NCBI GenBank assembly: GCA_000818945.1
Contig: KN805450.1
Coordinates: 72,864 to 136,863 of the forward strand
Source: Schizochytrium sp. CCTCC M209059
Taxonomy: Eukaryota; Sar; Bigyra; Thraustochytrida; Thraustochytriidae
DNA length: 64,000 nucleotides
Direction of reading: 5' to 3'
The notes beneath the pieces are model-generated. The model was given only the letters and a program-made list of their open reading frames with translations. It was not told where the DNA came from and searched no databases. Shown in pieces: positions 20,036 through 31,530 of this stretch (positions within the stretch are counted from its first letter, which is position 1; the number at the start of each line of letters is the position of its first letter). The translations under genes and the position numbers were made by a program.

Positions 20036-21494
20036 AGATGCAGATGCAGGTATCGGCGGCGCGATGATGACGCCGCTGACAGAAGAAAGAGCTAGCTGCC
20101 TGCAACTAACTACCTCGCAATCGAAGACGGCGCGGGAGGAAGGACACAAGAGAGAGAGCGCGAACGGCGCCGGACCACAGCGATGATCCCGCGCATCCAC
20201 AGCCGAGGCAACACGTTGAATGGATGATCAAGTCCACGAGGATGGATGGACGATGGATTGATGGAGGCTTGGATGGATGATTGAATGGATGGATGGATGG
20301 ATGGATGGATGGGCTAAAAGATCATGTCATCGTGAATGCGCATCTGCACCCTGCATAGGCTGCCTGCCGCTGAGGAAGCCGCGAGATGAGCGCGCGCGCG
20401 GCAGCGGCCACTACGGCCCACGGCTCGACGATCGTGAGGTGGGTGAATGGGCAGACTGCAGCGGCGGCGGCTCGGATGATGGCGCGAACCTTGCCTTGGG
20501 AGCGCCCTCCATCGCAGTGCAGGCAGAGAGAGGCGAAGGCGAGAAAGAGAAAAGAATGCATGCCAACAACTTGAAGGTTTCCCAAGCCCGGATGCTATAG
20601 CATGTGCTGCTCACTCGCGAGTCCTCGGCTGCCTCTTCGAGTTCTTCCCTCTTCTTCCTCTCCTCTTCTTTCCTCCTCGCCTCTGCGCCGGCGCTGCTCA
20701 GCGTTCTTCTGCCCAGCAGCCTCGGCTGCCTTGGCGTGGCTTGGCTTAGCCTGGCTTGACTTACTTGGCTCGGCTTGGACTGGACTGGACTGGGTCGACG
20801 GTCGCTCGCGCGCTCGGCTCCCTCGACGTGCGTGCCTCGCCGCCGCGGTCGCCGGGGAGCGAGCAGCGCGCGCTCTCTCCTGCTGCTGCGGCGCTCGCTG
20901 CCCCGCGCGGTCTCTGCTCGCGGCGCCTGCCTGAGCCGAGCAAGCGCGGAGAGGGAGACAGAGAGGGAGAGAGGGGGGAAGGGGGGAAGAGAGAGACAGA
21001 GGGAGAGAGAGGGCAGGGGGGGCGCGCGGAAGTCGAAGGAGCGGGAAAGGTTCACTTGGAGGAAGGATTGGCCCATTCATTGCCGGGGTCGGCGCGGGCA
21101 GTGGCGGCGTCTGCCCCCTCTGCGGCGCTGCGTCTGTGAGTCTGCCTGCCTGTGTCTGCCTGTGTCTGCAAATTCAAATCCCAGCCGATCTTCTTCCCCT
21201 GCGGAGCGCTGCCGCGGCGGCGAGGCAGAGGCGAGCGCACGGACGCGCGTCCGCAGCGAGCGAGCGAGCGAGCGAGCGAGCGAGCGAGCGAGGCAGGGCA
21301 GGGCAGGGCAGCCCGACCCACCCCGACCCCGCCCTCCCGCGGAGTCTCCGCGCGCACACGCGGAGCACCGAGACACCGCGCGCAGCCGCGCGAGAGACTC
21401 TCTCGCTCCAAGCGAAGAGCCGCGAATTGAGGTGACAGGAAAGCAAGCAGCAGTCGCAGTTGCGGAAGCCTGACAAAGGCGCGCACGCAGCAAG
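19084..21494. other. Divergent GC-rich intergenic tract between PIP30-like gene and OGDH
   Basis: 2.4 kb without a recognisable gene. It contains an AGCTGTGC-type run (19794-19840), GCT (20006-20036) and TGGA (20281-20310) runs, purine-rich GAGAGGGA stretches (20945-21010) and (GAGC)n (21256-21292) about 200 bp before the OGDH start. Open frames here are low-complexity. Confidence 0.7.
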
Positions 21495-24400
21495 ATGTGG
21501 AGCACCCAGTCGGCGACGGCGCGCGCCGTGGCGCACGCCGCACGGCGGCTCGCCGGCGCCAGGACGCTCGCGAGCGTGCCCAAGAAGGCGCCCCACCCGA
21601 ATGAGTCCTTTCTCCAGGGCACCAGCGCCGTGTATCTGGAGCAAATGTACGACCTGTACAAGCAGGACCCCTCCAAGGTTGACTCCTCCCTCGCGACCTA
21701 CTTTCGCAACGTAGATAGCGGCATGGACCCCGGCATGGCCTTTCAGCCCTTCCCAGGTCTCACCACCCAGCTCTCGGCTGCCGCCTCTTCCGTCGAGGCC
21801 GGCCAAAACATTGGCGTCGGCCGGGCCACCTCGGACACCATCAACGTGATGCAGCTCATCCGCGCCTTCCAGACCCGCGGCCACGAGCACGCCAACCTCG
21901 ACCCCCTCGGCATCCTCAAGCCCCAGGAGCTTGCCGATCTCGACTACACCACCTACGGCTTCACCGAGGCCGACCTCGACCGCGAATTCAACCTCAGCGG
22001 CGTCGAAAAGGAGATCAAGGGTATCCTCGACACCGGCGGCCCCATCAAGCTCCGCGACATTCTCGACACGCTCAAGCAGGCCTACTGCAGCAACATTGGC
22101 CTCGAATACATGCACATCACCGACCGGGAAAAGTGTAACTTTATCCGCGAGCGCTTCGAAAAGCCCAATGCCGTGGCTGAGGGCCTCTCCAAGGAGGAGC
22201 GCCTCCAAATTCTCGAACGCCTCACCTTTGCCGTCATGTGGGAGTCCTTCCTCTCCACAAAGTGGAACACGGCCAAGCGTTTCGGTCTCGAGGGTGCCGA
22301 GTCTTTCATCCCGGGCTTCAAGAGCCTCATTGACCAGGCCACCCTCAACGGTGTCGAGAACGTCGTCATTGGCATGCCCCATCGCGGCCGTCTCAACGTT
22401 ATTGCCAACGTCGTGCGCAAGGATCTCTACAAGATCTTTCTCCAATTCAAGGGCCTCAGCGTCCAGAACGAGCAGCTCTTCAAGAGCCTTCGCGACGACT
22501 ATGCCATCAGTGGTGATGTCAAGTACCATTTGGGCATGACCTACCAGCGCGAGTACCCGGACGGCCGCAAGGTCGAGCTCTCGCTCGCCGCTAACCCGTC
22601 GCATCTCGAAGCCGTCGACCCCGTCGTCGTCGGCAAGGCCCGCGCCAAGCAGTACTACGATGACGATGTCGACGGTGACCGTACCATGCCTGTCCTCATC
22701 CATGGTGATGCCGCCTTTTGTGGCCAGGGTGTCGTCTACGAGACCATGCACATGAGCGCTCTTCCGGACTACAAGACCGGCGGTGCCATCCACATTGTCG
22801 TCAACAACCAGATCGGATTCACGACTGACCCGTACCAGAGCCGCTCCACGCGCTACTGCACTGATCTCGGCCGCGCCTTCGACTGCCCCATCTTCCACGT
22901 CAACGCCGACGATCCCGAGGCCGTCGCCTACATCTTCAAGGTCGCCGCGGACTACCGCCAAAAGTACAAGAGTGATGTCATCATCGACGTCGTCGGCTAC
23001 CGCCGCAACGGCCACAACGAGATGGACCAGCCTCTCTTTACTCAGCCCAAAATGTACCAGATCATCAAGAAGACGCCCAATGTCCTCGACAAGTACACCA
23101 CCAAGGCCATCGAGACCGGCCTCTGCGACCAGGCCCACGTCGCCACCGTCAAGAACATGGTCATGGAGATCTACGAGGACGAGTTCCGCAAGTCGACCGA
23201 GCCCAACCAGTTCATTGACGACAACGAGTGGATTGACTCCAAGTGGGAGGGCCAGACCGCCATTGGCAAGTTCTCCAAGCGCCAGCCCACCCGCGTCGAC
23301 GAGGACGTCCTGCGCGGCATTGGCGAGATCATCTTCCAGCCCCCTGAGGGATTCCAGCCCCACCGCACCATCAAGAAGCTTCTCAACGAAAAGCTCAACA
23401 TGACTCGCAAGGGTGAAGGCATTGACTGGGGCTGCGCTGAACTCCTGGCCTACGGCTCCCTCCTCCTTGAGGGCAAGCACGTCCGTGTATCTGGCCAGGA
23501 TTCCCAGCGCGGTACCTTCTCTCACCGCCACGCCGTCCTCCACGACCAGAACGAGCCCTACGGAACCTGGGTTGGCCTCAACGAGCTCGCTAACACTGAC
23601 ATCGAAGCTGTCCGCGCCATTGGTGAGGGCAACGACAAGATCGCAAAGATTACCGTATGTAACTCTTCTCTTAGCGAGTACGGCATCATGGGCTTTGAGC
23701 TCGGCTATGCCCTTGAGGACCCCAACGCCCTTGTCATTTGGGAGGCCCAGTTCGGTGACTTCTCGAACGGTGCTCAGATCGTCGTCGATCAGTTCATCAG
23801 CTGCGGAGAGACCAAGTGGAACCGTCAGTGCGGCCTGACCCTCTTTTTGCCCCACGGATACGATGGTCAGGGACCCGAGCACAGTTCTTGCCGCATTGAG
23901 CGCTTCCTCCAGCTCTCCGACGAGGATCCCGATCAGATCCCCGAGCACTCGGGCCGCGAGCAGAGTATGGCGATCCAAAACAACAACTGGCAGGTCTGCA
24001 ACGTCACCACCCCGGCCCAGATCTTCCATCTTCTCCGTCGCCAGGTCCACCGTGGCTTCCGCAAGCCCCTCGTCATTGCTACCCCGAAGAGTATGCTCAA
24101 GGATGACCTTGTCCGCTCTGATATTGAGGAATTCTCCGGCCCGGACGCTTACTTTCACCGCGTCCTGCTCGAGGTTGACCCCGAGGTCAACGCCACGCCT
24201 GATGAGGATATCCGCAAGGTTATCTTCTGTGTCGGCAAGCTCTACTACGAGCTCGCCAACTACCGCAAGAAGAACAACATCAAGGACGTTGCCATTATTC
24301 GCATTGAGCAGATCACGCCCTTTCCCTTTGATCGCATCGCAGAGACCTACCAAAAGTACTCCAACGCCAAGCTCGTCTTTGCTCAGGAGGAGCCCAAGAA

Positions 24401-24605
24401 CATGGGAACCTGGTACTTCTGCGATGACCGCATCTACACGGCCATTCGCGAGGTCCGCATGGAGCGCGGTGACCCTGTCGATAGCGAGCCAGAGCTCCGT
24501 GCCGAGTACATTGGCCGCTCCACCATGGCAAGTCCCGCTGTCGGATACGGTGGTGTCCATGCCCTTGAGCAGCAGGATATCATTGAGCGCGCTTTTGCCG
24601 AGTAA
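21495..24605 (+). CDS. OGDH: 2-oxoglutarate dehydrogenase E1 component, mitochondrial
   Basis: 1036 residues in one exon. The N-terminus (MWSTQSATARAVAHAARRLA) is Arg/Ala-rich without acids, a classic mitochondrial presequence. NESFLQGTSAVYLEQMYDLY is the E1o N-terminal lipoyl-enzyme docking region. TPP/Mg-binding and active-site blocks follow: MPHRGRLNVIANVVRKDLYK (~296), HGDAAFCGQGVVYETMHMSA (~403), GAIHIVVNNQIGFTTDP, and the transketolase-like pyrimidine-binding part with NSSLSEYGIMGFELGYALED, EAQFGDFSNGAQIVVDQFIS and LFLPHGYDGQGPEHSSCRIE. It oxidatively decarboxylates 2-oxoglutarate in the TCA cycle, feeding E2/E3. Length fits eukaryotic OGDH. Third codon positions are almost all C/G, stronger bias than neighbours, consistent with high expression. 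Confidence 0.98.
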   Translation: MWSTQSATARAVAHAARRLAGARTLASVPKKAPHPNESFLQGTSAVYLEQMYDLYKQDPSKVDSSLATYFRNVDSGMDPGMAFQPFPGLTTQLSAAASSVEAGQNIGVGRATSDTINVMQLIRAFQTRGHEHANLDPLGILKPQELADLDYTTYGFTEADLDREFNLSGVEKEIKGILDTGGPIKLRDILDTLKQAYCSNIGLEYMHITDREKCNFIRERFEKPNAVAEGLSKEERLQILERLTFAVMWESFLSTKWNTAKRFGLEGAESFIPGFKSLIDQATLNGVENVVIGMPHRGRLNVIANVVRKDLYKIFLQFKGLSVQNEQLFKSLRDDYAISGDVKYHLGMTYQREYPDGRKVELSLAANPSHLEAVDPVVVGKARAKQYYDDDVDGDRTMPVLIHGDAAFCGQGVVYETMHMSALPDYKTGGAIHIVVNNQIGFTTDPYQSRSTRYCTDLGRAFDCPIFHVNADDPEAVAYIFKVAADYRQKYKSDVIIDVVGYRRNGHNEMDQPLFTQPKMYQIIKKTPNVLDKYTTKAIETGLCDQAHVATVKNMVMEIYEDEFRKSTEPNQFIDDNEWIDSKWEGQTAIGKFSKRQPTRVDEDVLRGIGEIIFQPPEGFQPHRTIKKLLNEKLNMTRKGEGIDWGCAELLAYGSLLLEGKHVRVSGQDSQRGTFSHRHAVLHDQNEPYGTWVGLNELANTDIEAVRAIGEGNDKIAKITVCNSSLSEYGIMGFELGYALEDPNALVIWEAQFGDFSNGAQIVVDQFISCGETKWNRQCGLTLFLPHGYDGQGPEHSSCRIERFLQLSDEDPDQIPEHSGREQSMAIQNNNWQVCNVTTPAQIFHLLRRQVHRGFRKPLVIATPKSMLKDDLVRSDIEEFSGPDAYFHRVLLEVDPEVNATPDEDIRKVIFCVGKLYYELANYRKKNNIKDVAIIRIEQITPFPFDRIAETYQKYSNAKLVFAQEEPKNMGTWYFCDDRIYTAIREVRMERGDPVDSEPELRAEYIGRSTMASPAVGYGGVHALEQQDIIERAFAE

Positions 24606-25021
24606 GCTTTTGCATCATCAACCTTTCTACGTTAACAACAACTCCCAACTACCTACCTTCGTACTTGTACTACAACCCTGGCTCGCTCTTCTTTGATATA
24701 TGTCTTTCTTCCTTCTTGTTTGTGTGGAAACGTGTTATTTGAAGGGAAAGAGAAGACACACTTTGACAGTTCTAGGGCCCAAGGTCCTAGGACCTGGCCT
24801 GGGCCTTGGCCCAGGTTCTTTTCTCATCATCAGTCGTTTGTTCTCTGGAGGATACACACCACGAGTCAAAATCTTTGAGATGCTTGATACATGTCTTGGT
24901 TCTTCAGTCGTGGCGATCTTGGCCGGCCTCCTTTGAGTCGTTGCAGCAGCAACAACGACAAACACCTGAAGAGCAGGCAGAATAACATGCTTTTCCAAAA
25001 ATAATTGCAAATCGATTCTAA
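24606..25021. other. Convergent intergenic region with palindromes
   Basis: Contains a perfect 12-bp palindrome GGTCCTAGGACC (24783-24794) followed by an 8-bp perfect stem CCTGGGCC-TT-GGCCCAGG (24798-24815), about 180-210 bp after the OGDH stop. No gene. Confidence 0.7.
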
Positions 25022-28000
25022 CTAAGCGTTCACGTCCTTGGTGAGAATCAAGCTAAGGACAATTAGCGCCCGCGCAGCCTCGGCGCTAGGCGTGTCCGCA
25101 AAACCACATTCAGCCGCGTGGGCGGGTTGGTCACTTGCAAGTGCGGCGTCGAAACCGCTCACAATCGTGTCACGAAAAGCAGCACGGGTGAGCGCGAGTA
25201 GAGGCGAGTCCGCGAACGCCTGCGCCGCAGTATTGCTCACTCCTGTCGACGTGAAATCTGAGCCAGCAAGGGAAGTTCGCATTCCCATTTCTAAAGTCAT
25301 AGCCATTCAGTCAGTCAGTCAGTCAGTCAGTCAGTCAGTCAGTCAGTCAGTCAATTTATTTTGGTCCACGAGAACCTCTTCCTCTCATCCAAACTCGTGA
25401 GAAGAGACCATTGCATCAGATCATACTTACGTTGCTCCATAGCGACGAGGTCATTCCATTCCCGCGGGAAAATAGTCTGGTGCGCCTGGTCCAGAATCTC
25501 CGGATCAAAGGCGTCGCGCATAAAAGCCATGTCAAAGTCTACGGGCGCGAGTATCTCATCCTGTTCAACGAAGGCATCCAAGACCACCATGTTGTTTGCG
25601 TGAGCATTGCAATGTACCCCAGTCTCATCCGGATACGTGCCCCAGGAAATTTCTGCAGCCTGTAAAGCCGAGCAGGTGACTCCACATTGCCAGCCAAGCA
25701 CGTAGGCCAGCTGCAACAGCACGCTAGGACCAGAGGCCTTGCTCAGAGCCTCCTCAAGCGCGTCGACTGTCGGCGCCCAAAGAACATGATCCAAGGCGTC
25801 CGGAGCCGGCGCCACTAGATCAATGGCAAAGAGATCGCGCATGTCGTGCACCGGCATTCCGCACTCGGCCATTGTCGCCGTGTCCCAAACCTCGTCACCC
25901 TCCATGCCTCGCGCCTCCTGCAACACTGCACGCGCGGTGTCCGCGCTCTTGTTCTTGTTCTTGTTCTTGTTGTTGCTCTTACTTTTGCTCTTGCTCTTGT
26001 CAGTGTCCACGACACAAATGGAAGGCATGAGAAGCTCCAATCCCGCGAGCAAGTGATCGCCAAGTCGCCGATCACCCAAGGTCTCGTAAACATTGCAAAA
26101 GCATGTTGCCTCGGCCGGAAGATGCGGTGTCTCATACTGATAAAAGCATACGGGGGTATTGCCGGCGCGCAAACCAACAGGCGCCAGAACCTCCCGAACA
26201 CGCTCGCTCATGTGCATCTCAGTACTCGAGGTCCGCGAGAAGAGGCAGCCGCGCACCATCTCTTCGCCATTGTCGCCGCGTGCCTCAATGACAAAACCCT
26301 CCTCGTTGTTTCCGCAACCCTTGAGTCGGTATGCACGGCCATTGAGGTACACCACAGCAGAACGTACGCCAGACGCGCTGCAGCGAAGCGCACTTGGCTC
26401 AGTGGTCGCTTCTTGCTCGGTGCACTTGATTAGGGCTCGCGTTGTCAGCTCTCCAGGCGCAGGTATCGCTGTTCCGAGTGCACTGGTCGCAAGCATTGCA
26501 GCCGGGCGCGCAGGCAATCGAGGCTCGACAAGGCCGAGGTTTGCTCCATTCGATGCCTCATTTACACTGGGCTTGCACTCGCTTGCGCTGATGTCCATAA
26601 ATTGGGGAACAGGAAAAACGCGACCGTCGGCGGGACGCAGCCACGTTGGCGATGTTCCGAGAAAAAGGTCTCTACGAGCAGAAATGGAGACGGCAGACTT
26701 GCACAGGGAGCATTTGGGGTTCGAAGGAGACCGCGCAAAATTGCGATCTTCCTTGCTGAGGCCGAATCCAATCTCGTAACTCATTTGCTCCTCTGAGGTC
26801 ATGCCCTCATCGAGGTTGAACACAAGGTTCGTAGGTGGATTCTTCCCTGTTGGGCCTGTCAGCATATTGAGCCAGTTCGAGACCATCATGGTTCCGCTCG
26901 ACAGGCACGGACAGACCCAGGACCCGAAGAACCGCGTTTCGGGCAGCTTGGGTCTTGGAACGAGCATTACATCTGGAGCGTTGCTGATTCGACCAGGCTC
27001 CAAACATTCCATCACGCGCACATGCAATCGCTCGAGAAACGATGCGAAAGTCTCTTCGGTGTCCACATCATTGGCCGTCTGTGCGCCAACATCTGCCAAG
27101 GCGTCAGCCACAGCCCGCTGCGTGCTCGACCCACGCATACGGTACTGCGGGTCTTGGGCCATAAAGTCGCACAATGTTGCCGTCAGATACTCATTGGCGT
27201 CCTTTTCAGACAAGTCAGTGACAAAGTCTTGCCAGCGAGCAAAGACTGTCGAGAGGTTCTGCAAGCCGAACGAGCTCCGCGTCGTCTCCTGGCAAAAGGC
27301 ACACGACTCGTGAGGCGCGCCAGAGTACACCTCTGTCATAAACTTCCACGCAAAGGATTGTCCCGTGGCAATGGGAAGTCCGAGCTCTTTGGCCAGCGAG
27401 GCCATACAATAGTCAAACATAACGCCCACATCTGCACAATTGAAAATTGCCGTTGACATTCGGGCAAGCTCGACGACCATTGGCCACTTTTCGAGAACGT
27501 CGCCGTTCATGGTCAGCACCGTGCTGCGCAAGTTGTGTTGCGCGAGCAAATTAGTCCGCGCTGCATCTACCTTGAGCATACCCACGTCTGCACGACTCGA
27601 CAGGCATTGGCGCGTCAGATTCGAAGCGTCGACAGTGTCATAGTCGAGCAAAATGATGCACTCGACACCGAGGCGCGCCAGCGTGAGCGCTGTGTTCTGC
27701 CCTACGCCGCCTGTGCCCACCACGAGACAAACCTGGCGCTCCACCAGACCCTGATCAAAATCCACTATGACGCGCTGGCGATCAAAAATGTCGCCCTCTG
27801 CTTCTGGTGGGGGTGGCTTTTTGCGGTGTTCGACTGTGCGTCCGCTCTTGTACTCTTCGCTCTCGGGATCCCAATCTTCGTCACGGCGCACGAAGCCAGG
27901 CGCAAGGCCTGCAGATGCATACGTCGGCGTGGGCTGGTCTGCACACCATGCTCGAAGATCGGTCTCGACCACGTGCGGGGATTCGCAAAGAAGATGATCT

Positions 28001-29205
28001 GGCTCAGCAGCGCGCTTGCCAGCCGAAAGATACTCGAAGAGATGGTCCACGAGCGCTGCCACAGCCTCAATTTCTTGAACGAGCAAAAAGACGCGTAGCT
28101 CCCGAGGACGATGTGTCCAATACAGGGAGTTTTTCTCCTTGCCTTTCCAATATTCGGGCACGCCGTTCTCGTAAAAGTCTTCAAGGGCTTCTGCTGGCAT
28201 GTGCGCGTACGAGACATGTGAAGCACGCAACTTGGCAATAAATTTGGGATGATAGTCCTCCATGATCGCGTCGGCCAAGTTGCGAGGCTCTTGGAAGTCA
28301 AGCGTCTTTTCGAGCAAAACATCTTCCTCATCTCGAGACTCGTAAGCGGTCGCGAATTGCATGCATGTCTTGTCAAAGGACTCGGCAAAAAATACAGTTT
28401 TTGACTCATCATGAACGGCTGCGGCTGCCCAGTGCGTGACACATCCGAACACGATGGCTCGTGGCATTTCTTCGCCCAGCGCCATCACCTCTTCAAGACT
28501 ACCAAAGACTCCGACTCTGCCGCGCAGGCGTACATCGTGGTCAATCAGAAAAGCGATCTGCATCTGATCAAGCGTCACGGAGCGCAATCCGCTCGACGAC
28601 CAGCGCTTCGATACGTGGTTGTAAGCATGCAATGTACGAAGCCACGTGAGCGCTTCACGCCAGAAATCCTCTTCGTGAACCTTGGTTGCGGGTTCTGCAT
28701 CCAAGAGTCGAATCGCGTTGAACAGAGCATGGTATCCACACGCGTTTGGATGCCACTGCCGAAGTGTTTCGGGCTGTCGGAAGCTTACATCGTCGACGCG
28801 AAAAGCGTGAACTGTCTTGGGCCGTTCTGCACTGCGCGAGACCATTGTGCTCCGCGGGCTTTGATGGATCGAAAGCACGAAGCCGCGCAAAACGCGGTCG
28901 AGGCGACTTGCGCTCACGTTGCAGGGAAGTTCGAGCTCATTTTCGACGGCAATCCCTCGCTGCCGTGTCCTCAGACACAGCACGAGCTGCGTGCTCCTCT
29001 CCGCGTCGTTAACTTCGCGCGCAAGCTCTGCAACGAGCACGACCGCGGTGCGCTTCGACTCGGAACTTGAGGAGCCAAGATCAATCCCAGTATCTTCACT
29101 CTCGGGCCCGCTCAGGCAGCGAATGGCCTGCGTGCTCGAGGCGCTATCCAGTCGGCCTAGCAGCTCCTCGCCTAGCCCTGCGAGCTCCGCTCGCCACGAT
29201 GTCAT
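25022..29205 (-). CDS. Cysteine-peptidase-like / ThiF-E1-like / kinase-like fusion protein, 2 exons
   Basis: Exon 1 29205-25431 and exon 2 25290-25022 join in frame (GTAAGT...TTTAG) to 1347 residues; first in-frame ATG gives MTSWRAELAG. Region 1 (about 110-330) has WHPNACGYHALFNAI (Cys156) and VTHWAAAAVHDE (His258), the Cys...His layout of papain-fold peptidases. Region 2 (about 470-860) is a clear ThiF/MoeB/E1 domain: VCLVVGTGGVGQNTALTLAR (nucleotide loop ~496-504), LLDYDTVDASNLTRQCLSS, and CxxC pairs CAFC (~634) and CSLC (~833) as possible zinc ligands. Region 3 (about 945-1320) has YLNGRAYRLKGCG and a loop VHCNAHANNMVVL (~1198) with VDFDMAF (~1222), resembling the HxN...N and DFD motifs of kinase-like or SelO-like folds. 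The E1 part is secure; regions 1 and 3 are motif-level inference. It is not Atg7, Uba3 or Uba5 by architecture. Likely ubiquitin-like activation/deconjugation chemistry; substrate unknown. Confidence 0.82.
25305..25352. repeat. (AGTC)n array inside the intron of the E1-fusion gene
   Basis: Twelve copies of AGTC/CAGT. It occupies about a third of the 140-bp intron (25291-25430) and lies ~15 bp from the acceptor on the minus strand. Confidence 0.9.
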
Positions 29206-31530
29206 CCTTGTTGTCACTACTCGCAAAATCGATCGAAAGTGGGATTGATCCTTTGAGTTTGCTCTCGGCGTTTTTTCTTTCTTATTTCTAAAAAATTATT
29301 GGGAGAACAAAATGACTGAGCCGATCCATTCCTTCTCTCTTGGCCGTGCGAAATTTCTGAGAAAAGAAAGCAAGGGAGAGCTGCACAAGCATCGCAGTGG
29401 CAGAGGTGAAGAAGAAGAAATTTTGAAGATTCGAAGAATGCGAGATTGATTCTTCTATTTCTCCCTCACAGTCAGTCTCTCTTTCTCTCTCTGTGTGCGT
29501 AGAAAATTCAGAGGACCATTTCCAGACAGGCAACGCAAACGAGAATTCGAATTCGTAGCACGACTTATAAAATATGTAATGCTTATCACGTACGTGTCTG
29601 TTCGGACACATCGAGGTTGAAGAGATGGGAAATTGAAGTGATCACATTGCCAAAAACAGTAGATTTTCACCGAAATCTTCGCGAGCGTTTGCAGACAAAC
29701 TATACATTGATTTAAGGATATAGAGAGCTCAACAACACCGTAAGGAGCTAAGCAGATGGTGATAGATCAATATGCGGCGATATCTGCTGTCTATAGCACC
29801 TCGTTCATCCTGGAGTGAAGGGCATCGAGCACCGCTGCACCATGTTCTGGAGGGCCCCGCGAGATCGATTTTACCTCAAATACTGATTCAAAAGACCTCT
29901 TGATTCACATGCAGCATCTTCATTGTCTAGCGAGTTACCTCATGCGACTAGAATGATTCTATCTATCTTGGCATTAGAAGTTTACATGATTCTATTATTT
30001 TGCGTCCCACTTCATCGGCATCTAAATCACATTGAAATCCAAAAATAAGTCCTCTAACATCAGATATTATACTATTTTAACAAAATGAAACAAAATACTA
30101 TTATCATGAATTATCCTGTGGCTTGCATTTGCTAATTATTAATATATTTAATTTAATTATAGTATTTAAGATTTATTTTGAGTAAATTAATATATGATTT
30201 ATAACTATTTTACAATATTTTATTAAATTATGGAGAAAGATCTTGTCAGCATTTTGAAATTCGTGGTCTCTATAGTATGCGTTGGAATCGAAATGGATGT
30301 CGATCAAGGTGGCTGGCTATCTCTGTATGGTTGATTTGATAGATTGAAAAGGCAACTCAAAAACTATATGAAGAGCGCTATACGGAAAAGTTCCGCAAAG
30401 GTTTTCTTCGATCGAGTTATTCATCTCATCATTCGTGGTGCCTGATACACCACCCGGTGGGTGGGTGGTATGGATGGATGAGTCATTTGGTTGTTGTTGG
30501 CGTTATGAACTCTCATTCCGCCAACGCGTTTCGGGAGCATTAGTGGAGGTTGGTTCTGTATCTCACCCTCATGACTGAAAAAAAGAAGAATCTGTTCGTG
30601 CGATTTCCGAATCTTTCTCGTATTCCTTGCCACGAAGGCAGGCAGGAAGGGAGGGAGTGTGACGCCTGACGTGTATTGTTGGCAACTGGATTAATTTGGA
30701 ATGGAGCACTGTCACTGTTACGCGTCGGGCCAGCGGTCACCTCCCGCCAGGAAAAGAATGTCAGCTGTTGAAAATCGAGAATGTATTTGTACTGTCGCTC
30801 GCTTTTTGCGCTCTTGCGCACGCATGCCATGCCCTCTTGTATATCATATGACTCGGGCGGGAGAAAAACATCAGTGTCCACGCAGCACCGAATTAAGTCT
30901 GGTTTTCTGTTTGCGCGAACGTTCAAAGGTGACAGACTCCCACTCAATATGGTCGCAGCACGGAAAGAAAATGAGAGATAAAGAAGGCCTTGTTAATAAT
31001 AAACAAACAAAATGTGAAAGCTTTAAAATAGGACAACCTCTCGCTAAGACTAAAAAACAGAAAAGAACACAAATGAACTGATCAACATGGCGGCTGGCGG
31101 TCGCTGCGTATGTGCTGCTTGCGATACGACATCTCCGACACCTTTGTTTCAGGTGTCACCGTCAACGTGGATCGCCGCCTCGCAGCTTCTGGTGATGCAA
31201 CTCTTTAGTATACGCGAAGCAGAAGACAACACGACCAACGTGAGCTACAATGCTGACCGCCGCCACCTTCCCTCGATGGCTGGCCGGCCGGCCGGCCGTC
31301 TTCCTCTTGACTCAAATGCGTCTCTCTCTGTCTCTTGCATTTCAAGATCTATCTGGCTATCTATCCATGATTTGCACCTATATTTGACTGACAGTGACAG
31401 AATGAGAGCAAAAGAGCAAGCAACTCAGCTCGTCCTGGCGGGCGGGCAAGGGTTAAAAATAAAAGTAGCCAGCCAGCGAGCGAGCCGGGCGCGGGCGCTT
31501 GGCAACAAGGTCGCGCGAGTGGAGACGTGA
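29206..31530. other. AT-rich island without recognisable genes
   Basis: Base composition drops sharply compared with the rest of the window, most extremely at about 29970-30240, where TTAAT/ATATTTA strings dominate. No protein-coding frame, tRNA or rRNA is recognisable. Flanks grade into ordinary sequence. A GGCCGGCCGGCC palindrome occurs at 31282-31300. Confidence 0.75.

Noticed and set aside
21174..24560. 1128-codon open frame on the minus strand
   Set aside because: It is antisense to OGDH. The strong C/G bias at third positions of the real gene removes stops from the opposite strand; the antisense translation is repetitive Val/Leu/Asp/Glu sequence with no domain.
25022..29205. Identification as Atg7 or canonical Uba1/Uba3/Uba5
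   Set aside because: The E1 loop is present, but the Atg7 N-terminal domain, the ubiquitin E1 repeat and the usual catalytic-cysteine half-domain are not recognisable, and extra N- and C-terminal domains do not fit those families.
29300..31500. Transposon or organelle DNA insertion in the AT-rich island
   Set aside because: No transposase, reverse transcriptase, terminal repeats or recognisable mitochondrial gene was seen; composition alone is not enough, so it is kept only as a finding.
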